A stretch of 45,740 bases of DNA from a bacterium (GCA_021801825.1 JAJYXK010000013.1:1-45740), one strand, 5' to 3'. Counted from the first letter of the stretch, positions 1 to 8,588 are shown. Numbers and translations are program-made. The notes: generated by a model from the sequence alone, not told the origin.

Positions 1-102
1 GTGGGTTGGTTATTTTAAATCGCCTTATTAGACTTAGGTGGTTATTAATTAGAAAGATGTGACCCTCATATCTCTGTGCATAACTTATACAACATACCTT
101 AA

Positions 103-127
103 AAAACAGCCAATGGGGCTGTTTTTG
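103..127 (+). terminator. Rho-independent terminator of an upstream gene
   Basis: AACAGCC and GGCTGTT form a 7-bp stem with a 5-nt loop, followed by a T-run. It lies upstream of the first promoter and probably ends a gene outside the window. Confidence 0.6.
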
Positions 128-156
128 GGGGTTGGAAATGCCCTTGACAGATGGGG

Positions 157-185
157 TTGCTTATTTTTGAGATATGGTGTATAAT
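157..185 (+). promoter_or_regulatory. Sigma-70 type promoter for the T9SS-tail protein gene
   Basis: TTGCTT and a perfect TATAAT are separated by 17 nt, about 70 nt before the ATG at 260. A better TTGACA at 144-149 sits 30 nt from the -10 box, too far to be its partner. The gene also has a strong Shine-Dalgarno sequence (GGAGGTG). Confidence 0.55.
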
Positions 186-259
186 ATAGGCAGCTTTTTG
201 AGAAAAAGAAAATAATAAAAATAAATATATAAACCAAAAACAACGCACGGAGGTGCATT

Positions 260-1168
260 ATGAAACGCAATATCTTTTATTTCGTTATCCTCCTGCTTGT
301 TATGTGTATTCTTCCTGCAGGAGTTTTTAGTCAAACTGGATCCTTAATCCAGAACCTTACTGCCAAGTGGGTTAATAAAGTCCCTTGGCTGTCATATTCA
401 AATACTCCACAAGCTGAGTTTAAAACTTATGTTGATTCCTGTACTCAATTAAATTGTTATGTGAGGGTTTTTGAGCAAAAAGATCTCCCCATTATTACTG
501 ATGCGGCCTACTTCAATTGGATTGCGGATCCCGCAGAAACATTACAGGTCCCTGACTCTGTTAGGGTGATCGCAAAAGTTATTTCAACAGATCCTCAAAA
601 TCTTCCCATTGTTAGTTTGCAAGTTAAATTATTGCAAAAGAGTGTGGGTGGAGGATATTTCAGTGAGTATAAAGACATTAATTCCACGTGGAGCACGTAT
701 GTGTGGAAAACTACTGATACCTATCGCAAAGTTCCATCTTTCGAAGGGTTTGGTATTGGAGTTATTATTGGTCAGTCTCCAAATGCGATGAAAGCAACTA
801 TTGCTGTAAAAGTTGTTGAGCTTTGGAAAAACGGCGTCTGTTACTATCAGTACCTGTTCAAACCCGACACCACTGTTTCTGTTGAGGATGCTCCAACTAT
901 TCCTACTAGTTTTGCGCTCTCTCAGAATTATCCCAACCCGTTTAATCCGAGTACTCGCATAAAAGTGACTATTCCTGAGGCAGGAACTTACGAGTTAGCG
1001 GTATATAATAGCATTGGACAGAAAGTTTCGGTTATCATTTCCGAGCAGCTTTCTATCGGCATATATGAATTCACTTTTAGTGCCGGAAAACTCTCATCGG
1101 GGGTATATATCTATCGTTTAATTGGTAGAAATACCTCTCTTTCTAAGAAAATGTTATTAGTTAAATAA
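260..1168 (+). CDS. Secreted protein with C-terminal T9SS type A sorting domain
   Basis: The 302-residue protein starts with a signal peptide (KRN, then a hydrophobic run to about residue 24). A middle region of about 190 residues is unrecognised. The last ~85 residues match the type IX secretion sorting tail: QNYPNPFNPSTRI, then a beta-rich segment with YNSIGQKV and SSGVYIYRL, ending KKMLLVK. In Bacteroidota and relatives this tail directs export through the type IX system and is removed at the surface. No type IX secretion gene is visible in this window, and the tail is unexpected in a Patescibacterium. The gene stands alone between terminators. The start is well fixed by GGAGGTG five bases upstream. 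Its function beyond export and surface display is unknown; acquisition from an FCB-group bacterium is inferred. Confidence 0.8.
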   Translation: MKRNIFYFVILLLVMCILPAGVFSQTGSLIQNLTAKWVNKVPWLSYSNTPQAEFKTYVDSCTQLNCYVRVFEQKDLPIITDAAYFNWIADPAETLQVPDSVRVIAKVISTDPQNLPIVSLQVKLLQKSVGGGYFSEYKDINSTWSTYVWKTTDTYRKVPSFEGFGIGVIIGQSPNAMKATIAVKVVELWKNGVCYYQYLFKPDTTVSVEDAPTIPTSFALSQNYPNPFNPSTRIKVTIPEAGTYELAVYNSIGQKVSVIISEQLSIGIYEFTFSAGKLSSGVYIYRLIGRNTSLSKKMLLVK

Positions 1169-1203
1169 TTATTTAATTTTTCTTTTATTGTTCATTAACA
1201 AGA

Positions 1204-1235
1204 GGGCACTCGTCTCACGGCGAGTGCTTTTTTGT
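1204..1235 (+). terminator. Terminator after the T9SS-tail gene
   Basis: GCACTCG pairs with CGAGTGC around an 8-nt loop, followed by seven T. It lies inside the long ORF beginning at 1188, which argues that the next gene really starts at 1293. Confidence 0.8.
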
Positions 1236-1263
1236 TTATCCACTCCTTTTGAGTTTTATTTTA

Positions 1264-1272
1264 TGCTATACT
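1264..1272 (+). promoter_or_regulatory. Extended -10 promoter for the PKD protein gene
   Basis: TGCTATACT is an extended -10 element (TGnTATACT) placing transcription start near 1279, about 14 nt before the ATG at 1293. No clear -35 box is present. Confidence 0.5.
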
Positions 1273-1292
1273 ATGGTCAAATAAAAAATTAT

Positions 1293-4200
1293 ATGTACAA
1301 ACGCATCTTATTATCATTACTTTTAATCGTCGGAGTTTTTGGAACCACCTCGTTAACACACGCATTGCCTGTGGAGAGTGTGGGAGTTACCCCTAGTCAA
1401 CAAACGTTGTCTTATGCAACGGTTCCGGTATATCAAAATGGAGTGCAAACAGGAACCACTAAGGCGTATACTGGATCTATTCTTGTATCCGTAACAAATC
1501 CCCAAAAAAAGAGTCTTTGCGTAACGGTTCCTTCAACGGTTTCTCTTGGGGGATACACCTTTCCTGTTGCGGGACGTGGTATCTCGGGGAGTGGGCAATG
1601 GGTTGGCGACAATCAAGTTTGTGGAAATGACAACTTTCAGGTTTCTGTTTCTATTAATGTGAAGTCAACAACTGGCGCAGCATTAGATGCTGGAACATAT
1701 TCATATCCAGTAACCTCAAATTCTTCTGGATATGAGAGTCTTTCCGCGAGTCTTATTATTTCGCGAGTTGCATATTCGGTAACCGGCGTTACACTCGCAC
1801 AGTATAATGCTAATGTGTATGATGCTACCAACTGTGATGTTTCTCAGGCGCAAGACCCCTACCAAGCAGGAGATTATAGAATGTGTAGAATTCTCCCTGT
1901 AAACAATAGAAACGGTTCAATCTTTGTAAATGGTGGTCCCGTGGGTCAAGTTGGGTCATTTATTACTGATGATCCCGGAACTACAGGAACATGGTCTCTT
2001 TATCTACCTAATTATAGAGCAACTATTCAAGGGGGAGTATTTTATGGTGGTACCGCATACAGAATATATACTGCGGCGCGGTTTGTGAATGGCGCTTGGC
2101 AAAAATCTTATGTGACCGAAATCGCTATAAATCCCGTTTCTGGACAGGGAGATTTCAGTAATGTGGATAGTATAAATATCTACACTCCTATGTCTCTTAG
2201 TTATAATTCTTTTACGCTTACCCCCGCGACTCAAACACAAACTACTACTCTTTCCGAATCATATTCACAATCGGGAACAATTTCTTTTAATGTTAGTGAC
2301 AGGGTTGGGGTTTCCTGCGGTGATGTTAATATGTCTGCCGTGGCAAAGGGCCCTCTGGCAAACTATGTGAGTGGTATTCAGGGAAATATCAATACCTCGT
2401 GCGCACCAACGATTTCATTTAATATAAAACCTTCATATGTTTCTAATCAGATAGTGTATAGATGTCCTATTGATGCTAATGGAGTCGATGAAGAGGGAAT
2501 TCCTCTCGCAGGTAAAATCGTGGCGAATGGATCGGTGAGTTGTGGAAGAGTTTCAACTATGGGAAACAAACTGGTATATCCATATGCCGATACTATCCCC
2601 ACTACGCATTATTTAAAAGACGACATTGTTGATAGTAGCGCTATTCAATTTGATGTTACGGGGAAAACATATGATGGATATATGACTATTGGAACTTCTC
2701 GTACCGTAAGCGCAACGGTTGTTCTTAAACCAACAGCTCCTACCAAGACTATCTCAATAAAATCAGGACAACCATCCGCCTCTTTTTCTGGGGATTCAAG
2801 GAATCAGACTGTTACTATTCCTGTAACCATAACTGCGACTGGATTTTCAAGTGAGAATGAAATTATTGCAAAGAGATCATATGGAGAACCTTTAAATAAG
2901 TTTCTTTCGATAGTTAGTTATTTTACTACTAATACTTCTTCATCAATTGTGAATGGGGCTACTACTCTCACAATCAATAAAAGTCTTACCATTGTTCGTA
3001 ACGGAGAAAATCCCACTTCTGATATAATTGGAGATATCCGACTCACTGCATTTAGTACTGATGGAACCGCTACTGCCACTCCAATAAATGTAAAAGTGAC
3101 TATTGATGGTCCCATTCTCCCCCCAGGAGATTTGCAACTACTTCCGCGATTACAATCAATGCATGTTGCAGAAAAAGATCTTCCCAAGACTGTTTTCTTT
3201 GATGTGACGGCAAGTACGACCGCTGACTGCAATTCAATTTCATACGTGAATGGATATCTTCCAGACATCACCCCAAGCTGGGTAACTCCCATGCGTGGAT
3301 TTGGGGGGAATAAATGTTTAACTAGATTTGCTGTTGCTTTACCCCCAGATGCTCTAAGTCACCTAAATCAATCTAATAACTCATTAATTGGAGTGACTGC
3401 GGGAACTGCGACTATAAATGGAACTACTACAACTGGGTTTGCGGGATTCTGGGTGACTGTTGATCCTTCTATTGTTGTTCCACCGACAACATTAACCGCA
3501 CATCTTGATTTGAGTAAATCTGGAGCAAAAGTTAATGAGGTTATAAATGCGACCACAACTTCAACAGGAGGAAGTGATCCTAAAACATATAAAATTAATT
3601 TCGGTGATGGCACAGGTGATCAACCAGGACAATTTCTCAGTCATGCGTATGCGGCTTCGGGATCATATACGGTGACGGGTACGGTGACCGATGCAAATGG
3701 CGTGGTAGCAACTGATTCAAAAGGAATTAATATCAATACGGTAGTTGTATCCGACTTGAAGGCTTTATTGTCGGTAAGTCCTACGCAAGTGGATGTGGGC
3801 GATCCTGTACAGGCGGCTCTCTCTGCTTCTGGAGGAACGGGACCATACTCTGCGTATAAAATTGATTTTGGTGATGGCACAATTTCAAACACTTCATCTG
3901 CGTCAAATTCATATGATTCTGCCGGCACGTATACCGTGACAGGAACTATTACTGATACAACGGGAGCTACCGCAAGTGTTAGTAAAACTATTTCGGTAAA
4001 TTATCCACGTATTCAAGCAGGAATCACTATTACTTCACCAACTCCTCAATCGCGTATTATTACTCCAGATAAAGTGATTGTGGCGGTATCAGCGAGCGGG
4101 GGACGAGGCGCGGGTACGTATAGATATTCCATAGATTTTGGTGATGGATCTTCTCCGATGGTGTATTCCAACGCAGGAGGTAGTGTTACCAATATTCAAC

Positions 4201-4667
4201 ACACCTATACAGCCGTTAGCTCGGTGACTAATTATCAGATTCAAGTAACCGTTACTGACATGGCGGGGCGCGCTCAAAGTGATAGCGCAAGTGTTACGCT
4301 TACTGCATATCCACCGCTTGCGTGTACCTTGAATATGAATAAGTCCATTGGACTTCCTCCATTTCATCCAACCTTTATCGTAAAGAGTAAAGGAGGGACT
4401 GAAAGTAAGTATCGTATTCTTATGAACGCCGATGGGGGAACAAAAGCGACCGATGAGGCATTTGTGAGCAATCCTGCTACTGCGTCTACTACCTTGAGTC
4501 AATACGTTTACTTAAGCTCAGGATCATATAGTCCAGTCGCTCGTGTGTTTGACCTAGATCTTATCGGAAGTGGATTTCTTGTGGGAACCAAGAATGCTTC
4601 TACTACCTGCGCTACTTCCACGACGGTTCTCTCAGGAAGTGGGGGAGAAACAACTCCAGGATTGTAG
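1293..4667 (+). CDS. Large secreted PKD-domain surface protein
   Basis: The 1124-residue protein begins with a signal peptide (YKRILLSLLLIVGVFG to about residue 24). I chose the ATG at 1293 over the ORF start at 1188 because a terminator and an extended -10 promoter lie between them and because the signal peptide begins here. The first ~700 residues are Thr/Ser-rich beta-type sequence without a recognised domain. Three PKD domains follow, with FGDG motifs near residues 769, 858 and 948 and the usual YTVTGTVTD strands. A weaker fourth repeat fills the C-terminus. There is no C-terminal membrane anchor or sorting tail, so the protein is secreted or held non-covalently. PKD domains commonly mediate adhesion or carbohydrate/protein contact; attachment to a host cell is an inference from CPR lifestyle. 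Confidence 0.8.
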   Translation: MYKRILLSLLLIVGVFGTTSLTHALPVESVGVTPSQQTLSYATVPVYQNGVQTGTTKAYTGSILVSVTNPQKKSLCVTVPSTVSLGGYTFPVAGRGISGSGQWVGDNQVCGNDNFQVSVSINVKSTTGAALDAGTYSYPVTSNSSGYESLSASLIISRVAYSVTGVTLAQYNANVYDATNCDVSQAQDPYQAGDYRMCRILPVNNRNGSIFVNGGPVGQVGSFITDDPGTTGTWSLYLPNYRATIQGGVFYGGTAYRIYTAARFVNGAWQKSYVTEIAINPVSGQGDFSNVDSINIYTPMSLSYNSFTLTPATQTQTTTLSESYSQSGTISFNVSDRVGVSCGDVNMSAVAKGPLANYVSGIQGNINTSCAPTISFNIKPSYVSNQIVYRCPIDANGVDEEGIPLAGKIVANGSVSCGRVSTMGNKLVYPYADTIPTTHYLKDDIVDSSAIQFDVTGKTYDGYMTIGTSRTVSATVVLKPTAPTKTISIKSGQPSASFSGDSRNQTVTIPVTITATGFSSENEIIAKRSYGEPLNKFLSIVSYFTTNTSSSIVNGATTLTINKSLTIVRNGENPTSDIIGDIRLTAFSTDGTATATPINVKVTIDGPILPPGDLQLLPRLQSMHVAEKDLPKTVFFDVTASTTADCNSISYVNGYLPDITPSWVTPMRGFGGNKCLTRFAVALPPDALSHLNQSNNSLIGVTAGTATINGTTTTGFAGFWVTVDPSIVVPPTTLTAHLDLSKSGAKVNEVINATTTSTGGSDPKTYKINFGDGTGDQPGQFLSHAYAASGSYTVTGTVTDANGVVATDSKGININTVVVSDLKALLSVSPTQVDVGDPVQAALSASGGTGPYSAYKIDFGDGTISNTSSASNSYDSAGTYTVTGTITDTTGATASVSKTISVNYPRIQAGITITSPTPQSRIITPDKVIVAVSASGGRGAGTYRYSIDFGDGSSPMVYSNAGGSVTNIQHTYTAVSSVTNYQIQVTVTDMAGRAQSDSASVTLTAYPPLACTLNMNKSIGLPPFHPTFIVKSKGGTESKYRILMNADGGTKATDEAFVSNPATASTTLSQYVYLSSGSYSPVARVFDLDLIGSGFLVGTKNASTTCATSTTVLSGSGGETTPGL

Positions 4668-4734
4668 AATAGTAAATATAGAAAATAAAATCCAAAACCC
4701 CCGAGAGGGGGTTTTGAGTTAAACCAAACTCTTT
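4639..4734 (+). repeat. Direct repeat copy 1: PKD gene 3' end plus terminator
   Basis: This segment covers the last codons of the PKD gene, its stop, the spacer GTAGAATAGTAAATATAG, the terminator and the A+T stretch down to AACTCTTT. It matches 10896-10988 nearly base for base, with a few substitutions and short indels. The two copies bracket the 4.7-10.9 kb island. Confidence 0.9.
4694..4715 (+). terminator. Terminator of the PKD gene (repeat copy 1)
   Basis: AAAACCCCC-GAGA-GGGGGTTTT is a perfect 9-bp hairpin with a tetraloop, ending in T. The same hairpin with the same flanks recurs at 10950-10971. Confidence 0.85.
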
Positions 4735-4814
4735 CAATCTTATCTATTGTGTATTTATATAAAATGTGGTTAAATAAACTTAGTATATTACAATAAAATA
4801 AAGGAGAAATAATT

Positions 4815-6128
4815 ATGTTGTATAAAACATTGGATTCGCCACTTTCTATTCACTTAGAGGTGAATACCTCTTGTAACCAGAAATGTATTCATTGTTATAA
4901 TTTTTGGAGAAAGGAAGATAAACCAGTCTTCATTAATCTAAAAAAAGAACTTGCTGAGCATATAGTGCAACAGCTGAAGAGGTTTGGGGTGTTTCACGTT
5001 GTTCTTAACGGAGGGGAGCCTCTTATGAATTTATCAACCCTTCTCTTTCTAATAGATGCTCTTTCAAGAAATCAAATTAGTTTTTCTCTTAATACTAATT
5101 TGACCCTTCTTACTGAGTCATCGGCGCAAAAATTAAAAGATGCTGGACTTGAAATTTTGCTTACGTCGTTACTTTCACACAATCCTGCGGTTCACAACTA
5201 TCTTGCTCAAGAAGAAAATTCTTTTGAAAACTTCTTAAACGGTTTCAAAATTGCTAAAAAAGTTGGCTTCAAGATTACTGTTAATATGGTTGTATCTAAA
5301 GTGAACAAGAGAGACATTTTGGGGGTCGGTCTATTAGCGAATTCATTAGGGGCTTCGTCATTTTCTGCAACGCGAGTTATGCCTCAACATCCTTACAATT
5401 CGGATTTTAATGAGTTACTCGCCTTAGACAATGGGGATGTTGATCATATAATTAAATCGCTTATGATTTTACATTCTGATAATATTTTTGTTGAATCTCT
5501 TATCCCATATCCAACGTGTTCTTTCAACAATAACGCTGAATTCCTTGTCCTTGGAAGAAAGTCTTGTTCTGCTGGGAAAACCTCGTGTGTTATAGGGGCC
5601 GATGGTCTAGTTAGGGCATGTCCTCATGATAGTAAAGTATATGGAGATATCAAAAATGAAAATCTTGGTTTAATATGGCAAAACATGTCTGAATGGAGAG
5701 ATGGAAGCCTTATTCCTCTTGAATGCAAAAAATGTCATTTCTTTTCACAATGTGGCGGTGGATGTCGCATGACATCAACACATGTGTTTGAAAAAGATAC
5801 GGCTATGAGAGAGAACCAAATGGAATCAAAACACAATATAGCTATATATCCAAGTATGAAATCTCTTGATGGAATTGCTCTGTTGAGAGTAAAGGAAACT
5901 TGTAGATTTAGAAAGGATGGAGAACTTTGTGTTATAAACACCGGAGGAATGAAGAATGTGTTCATAAATTCGGAAACGTTTGGTTTACTTTCTACACTTT
6001 ATTCTGAAAAATCAAAATTTACAGTGTCTGAGCTTATTACTAAGTATGATTTACATATGAATTTGGAAGAATGTTGTAATTTCTTCTCTCATCTTGTAAA
6101 CAGGGGTGTTATTGAGATATTGACCTAA
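4815..6128 (+). CDS. Radical SAM/SPASM peptide-modifying enzyme (RiPP maturase)
   Basis: The 437-residue protein has the radical SAM cluster motif CNQKCIHC (C20, C24, C27), binding the 4Fe-4S cluster that cleaves S-adenosylmethionine, and the GGEP motif near residue 74. A SPASM region follows from about residue 250 (CSAG..C, then CP) to about 318 (CKKCHFFSQCGGGC), which would hold auxiliary Fe-S clusters. The last ~75 residues (FRKDGELCVINTGG to the end) resemble a PqqD-like peptide-recognition winged helix, here at the C-terminus. This architecture is typical of enzymes that crosslink cysteine-rich precursor peptides (ranthipeptide/sactipeptide type). The gene has a good AAGGAG site nine bases before the ATG. 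A cysteine-rich peptide gene follows 68 bp downstream on the same strand, the likely substrate. The exact chemistry cannot be read from sequence. Confidence 0.85.
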   Translation: MLYKTLDSPLSIHLEVNTSCNQKCIHCYNFWRKEDKPVFINLKKELAEHIVQQLKRFGVFHVVLNGGEPLMNLSTLLFLIDALSRNQISFSLNTNLTLLTESSAQKLKDAGLEILLTSLLSHNPAVHNYLAQEENSFENFLNGFKIAKKVGFKITVNMVVSKVNKRDILGVGLLANSLGASSFSATRVMPQHPYNSDFNELLALDNGDVDHIIKSLMILHSDNIFVESLIPYPTCSFNNNAEFLVLGRKSCSAGKTSCVIGADGLVRACPHDSKVYGDIKNENLGLIWQNMSEWRDGSLIPLECKKCHFFSQCGGGCRMTSTHVFEKDTAMRENQMESKHNIAIYPSMKSLDGIALLRVKETCRFRKDGELCVINTGGMKNVFINSETFGLLSTLYSEKSKFTVSELITKYDLHMNLEECCNFFSHLVNRGVIEILT

Positions 6129-6196
6129 TCTTTTATCTATCCTACTATTAAGATGGTACACTAAGTACCTATTAGCTAATAAAGACGGAGTTTCCA

Positions 6197-6334
6197 ATGG
6201 AACTCAAATTTGTTTCTTTACTTAACCTCACAGATGATTGTAACAATCTATCCTGTTGTGAAAGTGGTAGTGGTGGATGTAACACGTGTCAATCAGGATG
6301 TGAGGGGGGGACAGAGGAGTGTGATGGAGAATAG
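6197..6334 (+). CDS. Cysteine-rich 45-residue putative RiPP precursor peptide
   Basis: This small ORF is absent from the supplied track. It encodes 45 residues with seven cysteines (C15, C20, C21, C28, C31, C35, C42), a short N-terminal stretch MELKFVSLLNLTDD usable as leader, and a Gly/Ser/Cys-rich core with spacing C-x2-C-x3-C-x6-C. ACGGAG lies about seven bases before the ATG and a strong terminator follows the stop, so it looks like a real gene. Position right after a SPASM enzyme with a C-terminal recognition-like domain makes it the probable substrate. Length and cysteine content recall SCIFF-type ranthipeptide precursors, but the sequence differs from the SCIFF consensus I know. A metal-binding role without modification is the main alternative. 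Confidence 0.75.
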   Translation: MELKFVSLLNLTDDCNNLSCCESGSGGCNTCQSGCEGGTEECDGE

Positions 6335-6365
6335 CTCTCCCGTCTCGTTTGTTCTCTAGTATTAG

Positions 6366-6400
6366 AGCCCGTGCTATTTTGGCACGGGTTTATTTTTTTT
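6366..6400 (+). terminator. Terminator after the peptide gene
   Basis: CCCGTGC pairs with GCACGGG around a 7-nt loop, followed by a long T-run. It ends the radical SAM/peptide transcription unit before the HExxH gene. Confidence 0.85.
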
Positions 6401-6424
6401 TAATTTCGTGTAGTATATATGCAT

Positions 6425-7129
6425 ATGAGTTATCCTCACGTTACATTTCAATACAATATAGATAAAGATATCTCCAATTTGAAAATTGGACTCGCTGTTG
6501 CGCACAATGGAAGAAATAACGACGGGGAAATATCTCATATTGTGCGAGTTTATGACGCCAATCCTACAGATGAACAGCTATACGCCTATGTCAATAAGTG
6601 GTGGGGCGGTAGGGAACATCTAAAACCTCTTATTTTAGAACCTCTACAATCGTATTGGAATTCCGTAGAACATAGTTTCTTTGAAACACTATATTCCAAC
6701 ATGCAGTTAGATTCATGGTATGAGGTAAAAACTATTGATTCATTTCTCAGCATCCGTTATGGGTGTGGGTATAATGAGAAGGAAAATTGGTTTGCAACTA
6801 GTGTCCACGCGAGCTCTTTTCGAAATACTGCGACCGCCATGCATGAAATTATGCATATTTTCTTCCATAAACAGTGGTGGAATTTTTGTGTATCACAAGG
6901 GATTGAAAGTTCATATATATGGGATATTAAGGAATCATTTACTACACTTCTTAATGTGTGGTTTGAGGATTTGCTAATTGATACAGATTTCGGATATCCC
7001 GAGCACCAGAATTTACGCACAAAAATACGTGAGTGGCATCAAGAGAAGGATGATTTCAAAACTATGTGTGAAAAGGCGTGTTTGTATATGAAAGAACATC
7101 CCGAAGAACACGCGAAATGGAAAGTTTAA
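6425..7129 (+). CDS. Putative HExxH zinc metallopeptidase-like protein
   Basis: The protein is about 234 residues with no signal peptide or membrane segment. A zincin-type motif HEIMH occurs near residue 140, in the helix context ATAMHEIMHIFFH. A candidate third ligand glutamate lies about 29 residues on (WDIKESFTTLLN), as in gluzincins. I chose the ATG at 6425 over 6419 because a TG-TAGTAT extended -10 at 6409-6416 would start transcription at about 6423. The gene has its own promoter after the peptide terminator, yet lies directly behind the RiPP precursor, so a role in leader cleavage or self-protection is plausible but unproven. No named family was recognised outside the motif. It could also be an unrelated peptidase carried on the island. 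Confidence 0.5.
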   Translation: MSYPHVTFQYNIDKDISNLKIGLAVAHNGRNNDGEISHIVRVYDANPTDEQLYAYVNKWWGGREHLKPLILEPLQSYWNSVEHSFFETLYSNMQLDSWYEVKTIDSFLSIRYGCGYNEKENWFATSVHASSFRNTATAMHEIMHIFFHKQWWNFCVSQGIESSYIWDIKESFTTLLNVWFEDLLIDTDFGYPEHQNLRTKIREWHQEKDDFKTMCEKACLYMKEHPEEHAKWKV

Positions 7130-7295
7130 GTTTGGGATTGTCTTTATATAAGAGAGGGTTCATTTTTCTTGTTCTTTGTGCTCTGGTTCTTGATCCAGAT
7201 GATGTGTCGCTTCTTGAGAAAATAGTCCCTCAATTTATCCTTAATCTCCATAGCAAGATGTCTCTTCAAAAAACTGTTTTATGATAGTTAATATA

Positions 7296-7841
7296 TTATA
7301 GGGCAGTTTTTTTGAACGTAAGATTATTTGGATCTAATCCTTCAGATTTTATTATCTCTGTGGCAGTCCCCTTGATGATTTGTGAATTCTTGATATTCAG
7401 AGATTTCAACAATGTGTTTACGTCTTTTTTGCTAGACGCTTCAATTTCCATATATGGATTCATATTTGGATAAGTGTCTAGTTCTATTTTCGTGTCTTTT
7501 AATTTATATTCTTCTCTTATTTTTTCTCTATTCCTAAAAATTTTAAATCCCATAAATTCTAGGATTTTCTTTGCCTGTTCAAAACTACTAACCTGTATTT
7601 CATACTCGTCTCGGATTTCAAAATTTTTGTCTTCTTTTTTTACTTTTATGGTTAGAAATGTTTTTTTCCCCTCTTTTCGTAATCTAAGGGAAGAATACGC
7701 GCGTTCTTTTTGGGCTGATTCAAAATACAACTCATGCATTAAGGTTGGTTTCATAATTAACTTTCCCCCAATTTTTCTTAAATCTCTGCGCACTCTTTTT
7801 ACGTCAATGTCTAATATTTTTATTTCTATTTCTCTTTTCAT
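7296..7841 (-). CDS. CYTH domain protein (CyaB / triphosphatase-like)
   Basis: The 181-residue protein begins with the CYTH signature EIEIK (ExExK), followed by SLRLRKEG, FLTIKVKK and ELDTYP..PYMEIEA, which supply the basic and acidic residues of the triphosphate tunnel. Family members hydrolyse inorganic triphosphate or thiamine triphosphate, or act as class IV adenylate cyclases; the substrate cannot be told here. It is the last gene of a five-gene minus-strand operon and starts seven bases after the nucleotidyltransferase stop. Like its neighbours it is clearly AT-rich (Lys, Ile, Asn), unlike the core genes from 11 kb on. The hairpin at its 3' end (AAAAAACTG/CAGTTTTTT, 7268-7316) may terminate both converging units. 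Confidence 0.8.
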   Translation of the reverse strand: MKREIEIKILDIDVKRVRRDLRKIGGKLIMKPTLMHELYFESAQKERAYSSLRLRKEGKKTFLTIKVKKEDKNFEIRDEYEIQVSSFEQAKKILEFMGFKIFRNREKIREEYKLKDTKIELDTYPNMNPYMEIEASSKKDVNTLLKSLNIKNSQIIKGTATEIIKSEGLDPNNLTFKKTAL

Positions 7842-7847
7842 ATTGGA

Positions 7848-8588
7848 TTATATAAATAACAATTTGGTTATATCATTAAATATTTTTACCGACAAATCTA
7901 TTTCCTCTCTTAGTTTCTCTTCTGATATTATTGTTACTTCTTTTTTCGCCCTCATTTCCTCATATTTTTTTAATTGCTTGATTATTCTTATTGGAAGACT
8001 TTTCTCTGCTAAATATATGACTTCTCTGTATGTTGAGGGTGCTAGTTGTGGCTCTGCCAAGCTTTGTTTTAATATTAGAAAAATAATTTTTATGTTCTTT
8101 TTTAGTAATTTCTGAAGACTCTTTTTATCCTTGGTATGTGTAAAGATATCGGCGTTTCTCCTTAAAAAATTTTTATCCTGATCTGCAAGGGTTGCCCAGA
8201 ATCCATAGATAAAATCTTGGTAACCCATCGCGGGGATTTTTATATTTTTCTTTATTAAAACCTTTGTTTTTCCGAGGAAAAATAAAAAATTTTTAATTTT
8301 CCCATGTAATTTTCTTGGCTCGGTGTGTTCTATGGTATATTTCGAAACAATCATGGTGTCTATCTCAATTTTTGCAAGAGATTCTAACTCTTGCTCACAT
8401 TTTTTTACAAGTCTTAGATTTAGCGAATCTATCTTGTTTAAAACCAATAGCACATCTATGTCACTCCACCCATGGACAAAATTTTTTCTTCCAACGCTTC
8501 CTCCGACGATAAGTAAATTAATGTTTTTTCCCAAGGTCTTCCTATATGTGAAATGAATGGTTTTTAATAATTTATTTATATCTACCAT
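7848..8588 (-). CDS. MNT-type nucleotidyltransferase
   Basis: The protein is about 246 residues. The motif GGSVGRKNFVHGWSDIDVLLV (GSxGR...DxD) is that of the Pol-beta superfamily, aminoglycoside/MNT nucleotidyltransferases, with a third acidic position in KIEIDTMIV. A helical C-terminal half follows. I chose the ATG at 8588 over 8618 because ATGGTAG forms a 7-nt overlap with the stop of the upstream cupin gene, a classic coupling arrangement. Such enzymes add a nucleotide to a small molecule or protein; MNT proteins also act as antitoxins for HEPN toxins, but no HEPN partner is adjacent here. Function within this operon is unknown. Confidence 0.7.
   Translation of the reverse strand: MVDINKLLKTIHFTYRKTLGKNINLLIVGGSVGRKNFVHGWSDIDVLLVLNKIDSLNLRLVKKCEQELESLAKIEIDTMIVSKYTIEHTEPRKLHGKIKNFLFFLGKTKVLIKKNIKIPAMGYQDFIYGFWATLADQDKNFLRRNADIFTHTKDKKSLQKLLKKNIKIIFLILKQSLAEPQLAPSTYREVIYLAEKSLPIRIIKQLKKYEEMRAKKEVTIISEEKLREEIDLSVKIFNDITKLLFI

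Noticed and set aside
144-185. TTGACA at 144 as the -35 box for TATAAT at 180
   Set aside because: The spacing is 30 nt; TTGCTT at 157 with 17 nt is the workable partner.
2004-4502. Minus-strand ORFs within the PKD gene
   Set aside because: Shadows of the long coding frame on the plus strand; no start signals or domains.
7078-7284. 68-residue plus-strand ORF after the HExxH gene
   Set aside because: It starts inside that gene in another frame, lacks a ribosome site and ends in a terminator-like hairpin.
7474-8115. 213-residue plus-strand ORF
   Set aside because: Phe/Ser-rich shadow of the CYTH and nucleotidyltransferase genes on the other strand, with no domain.
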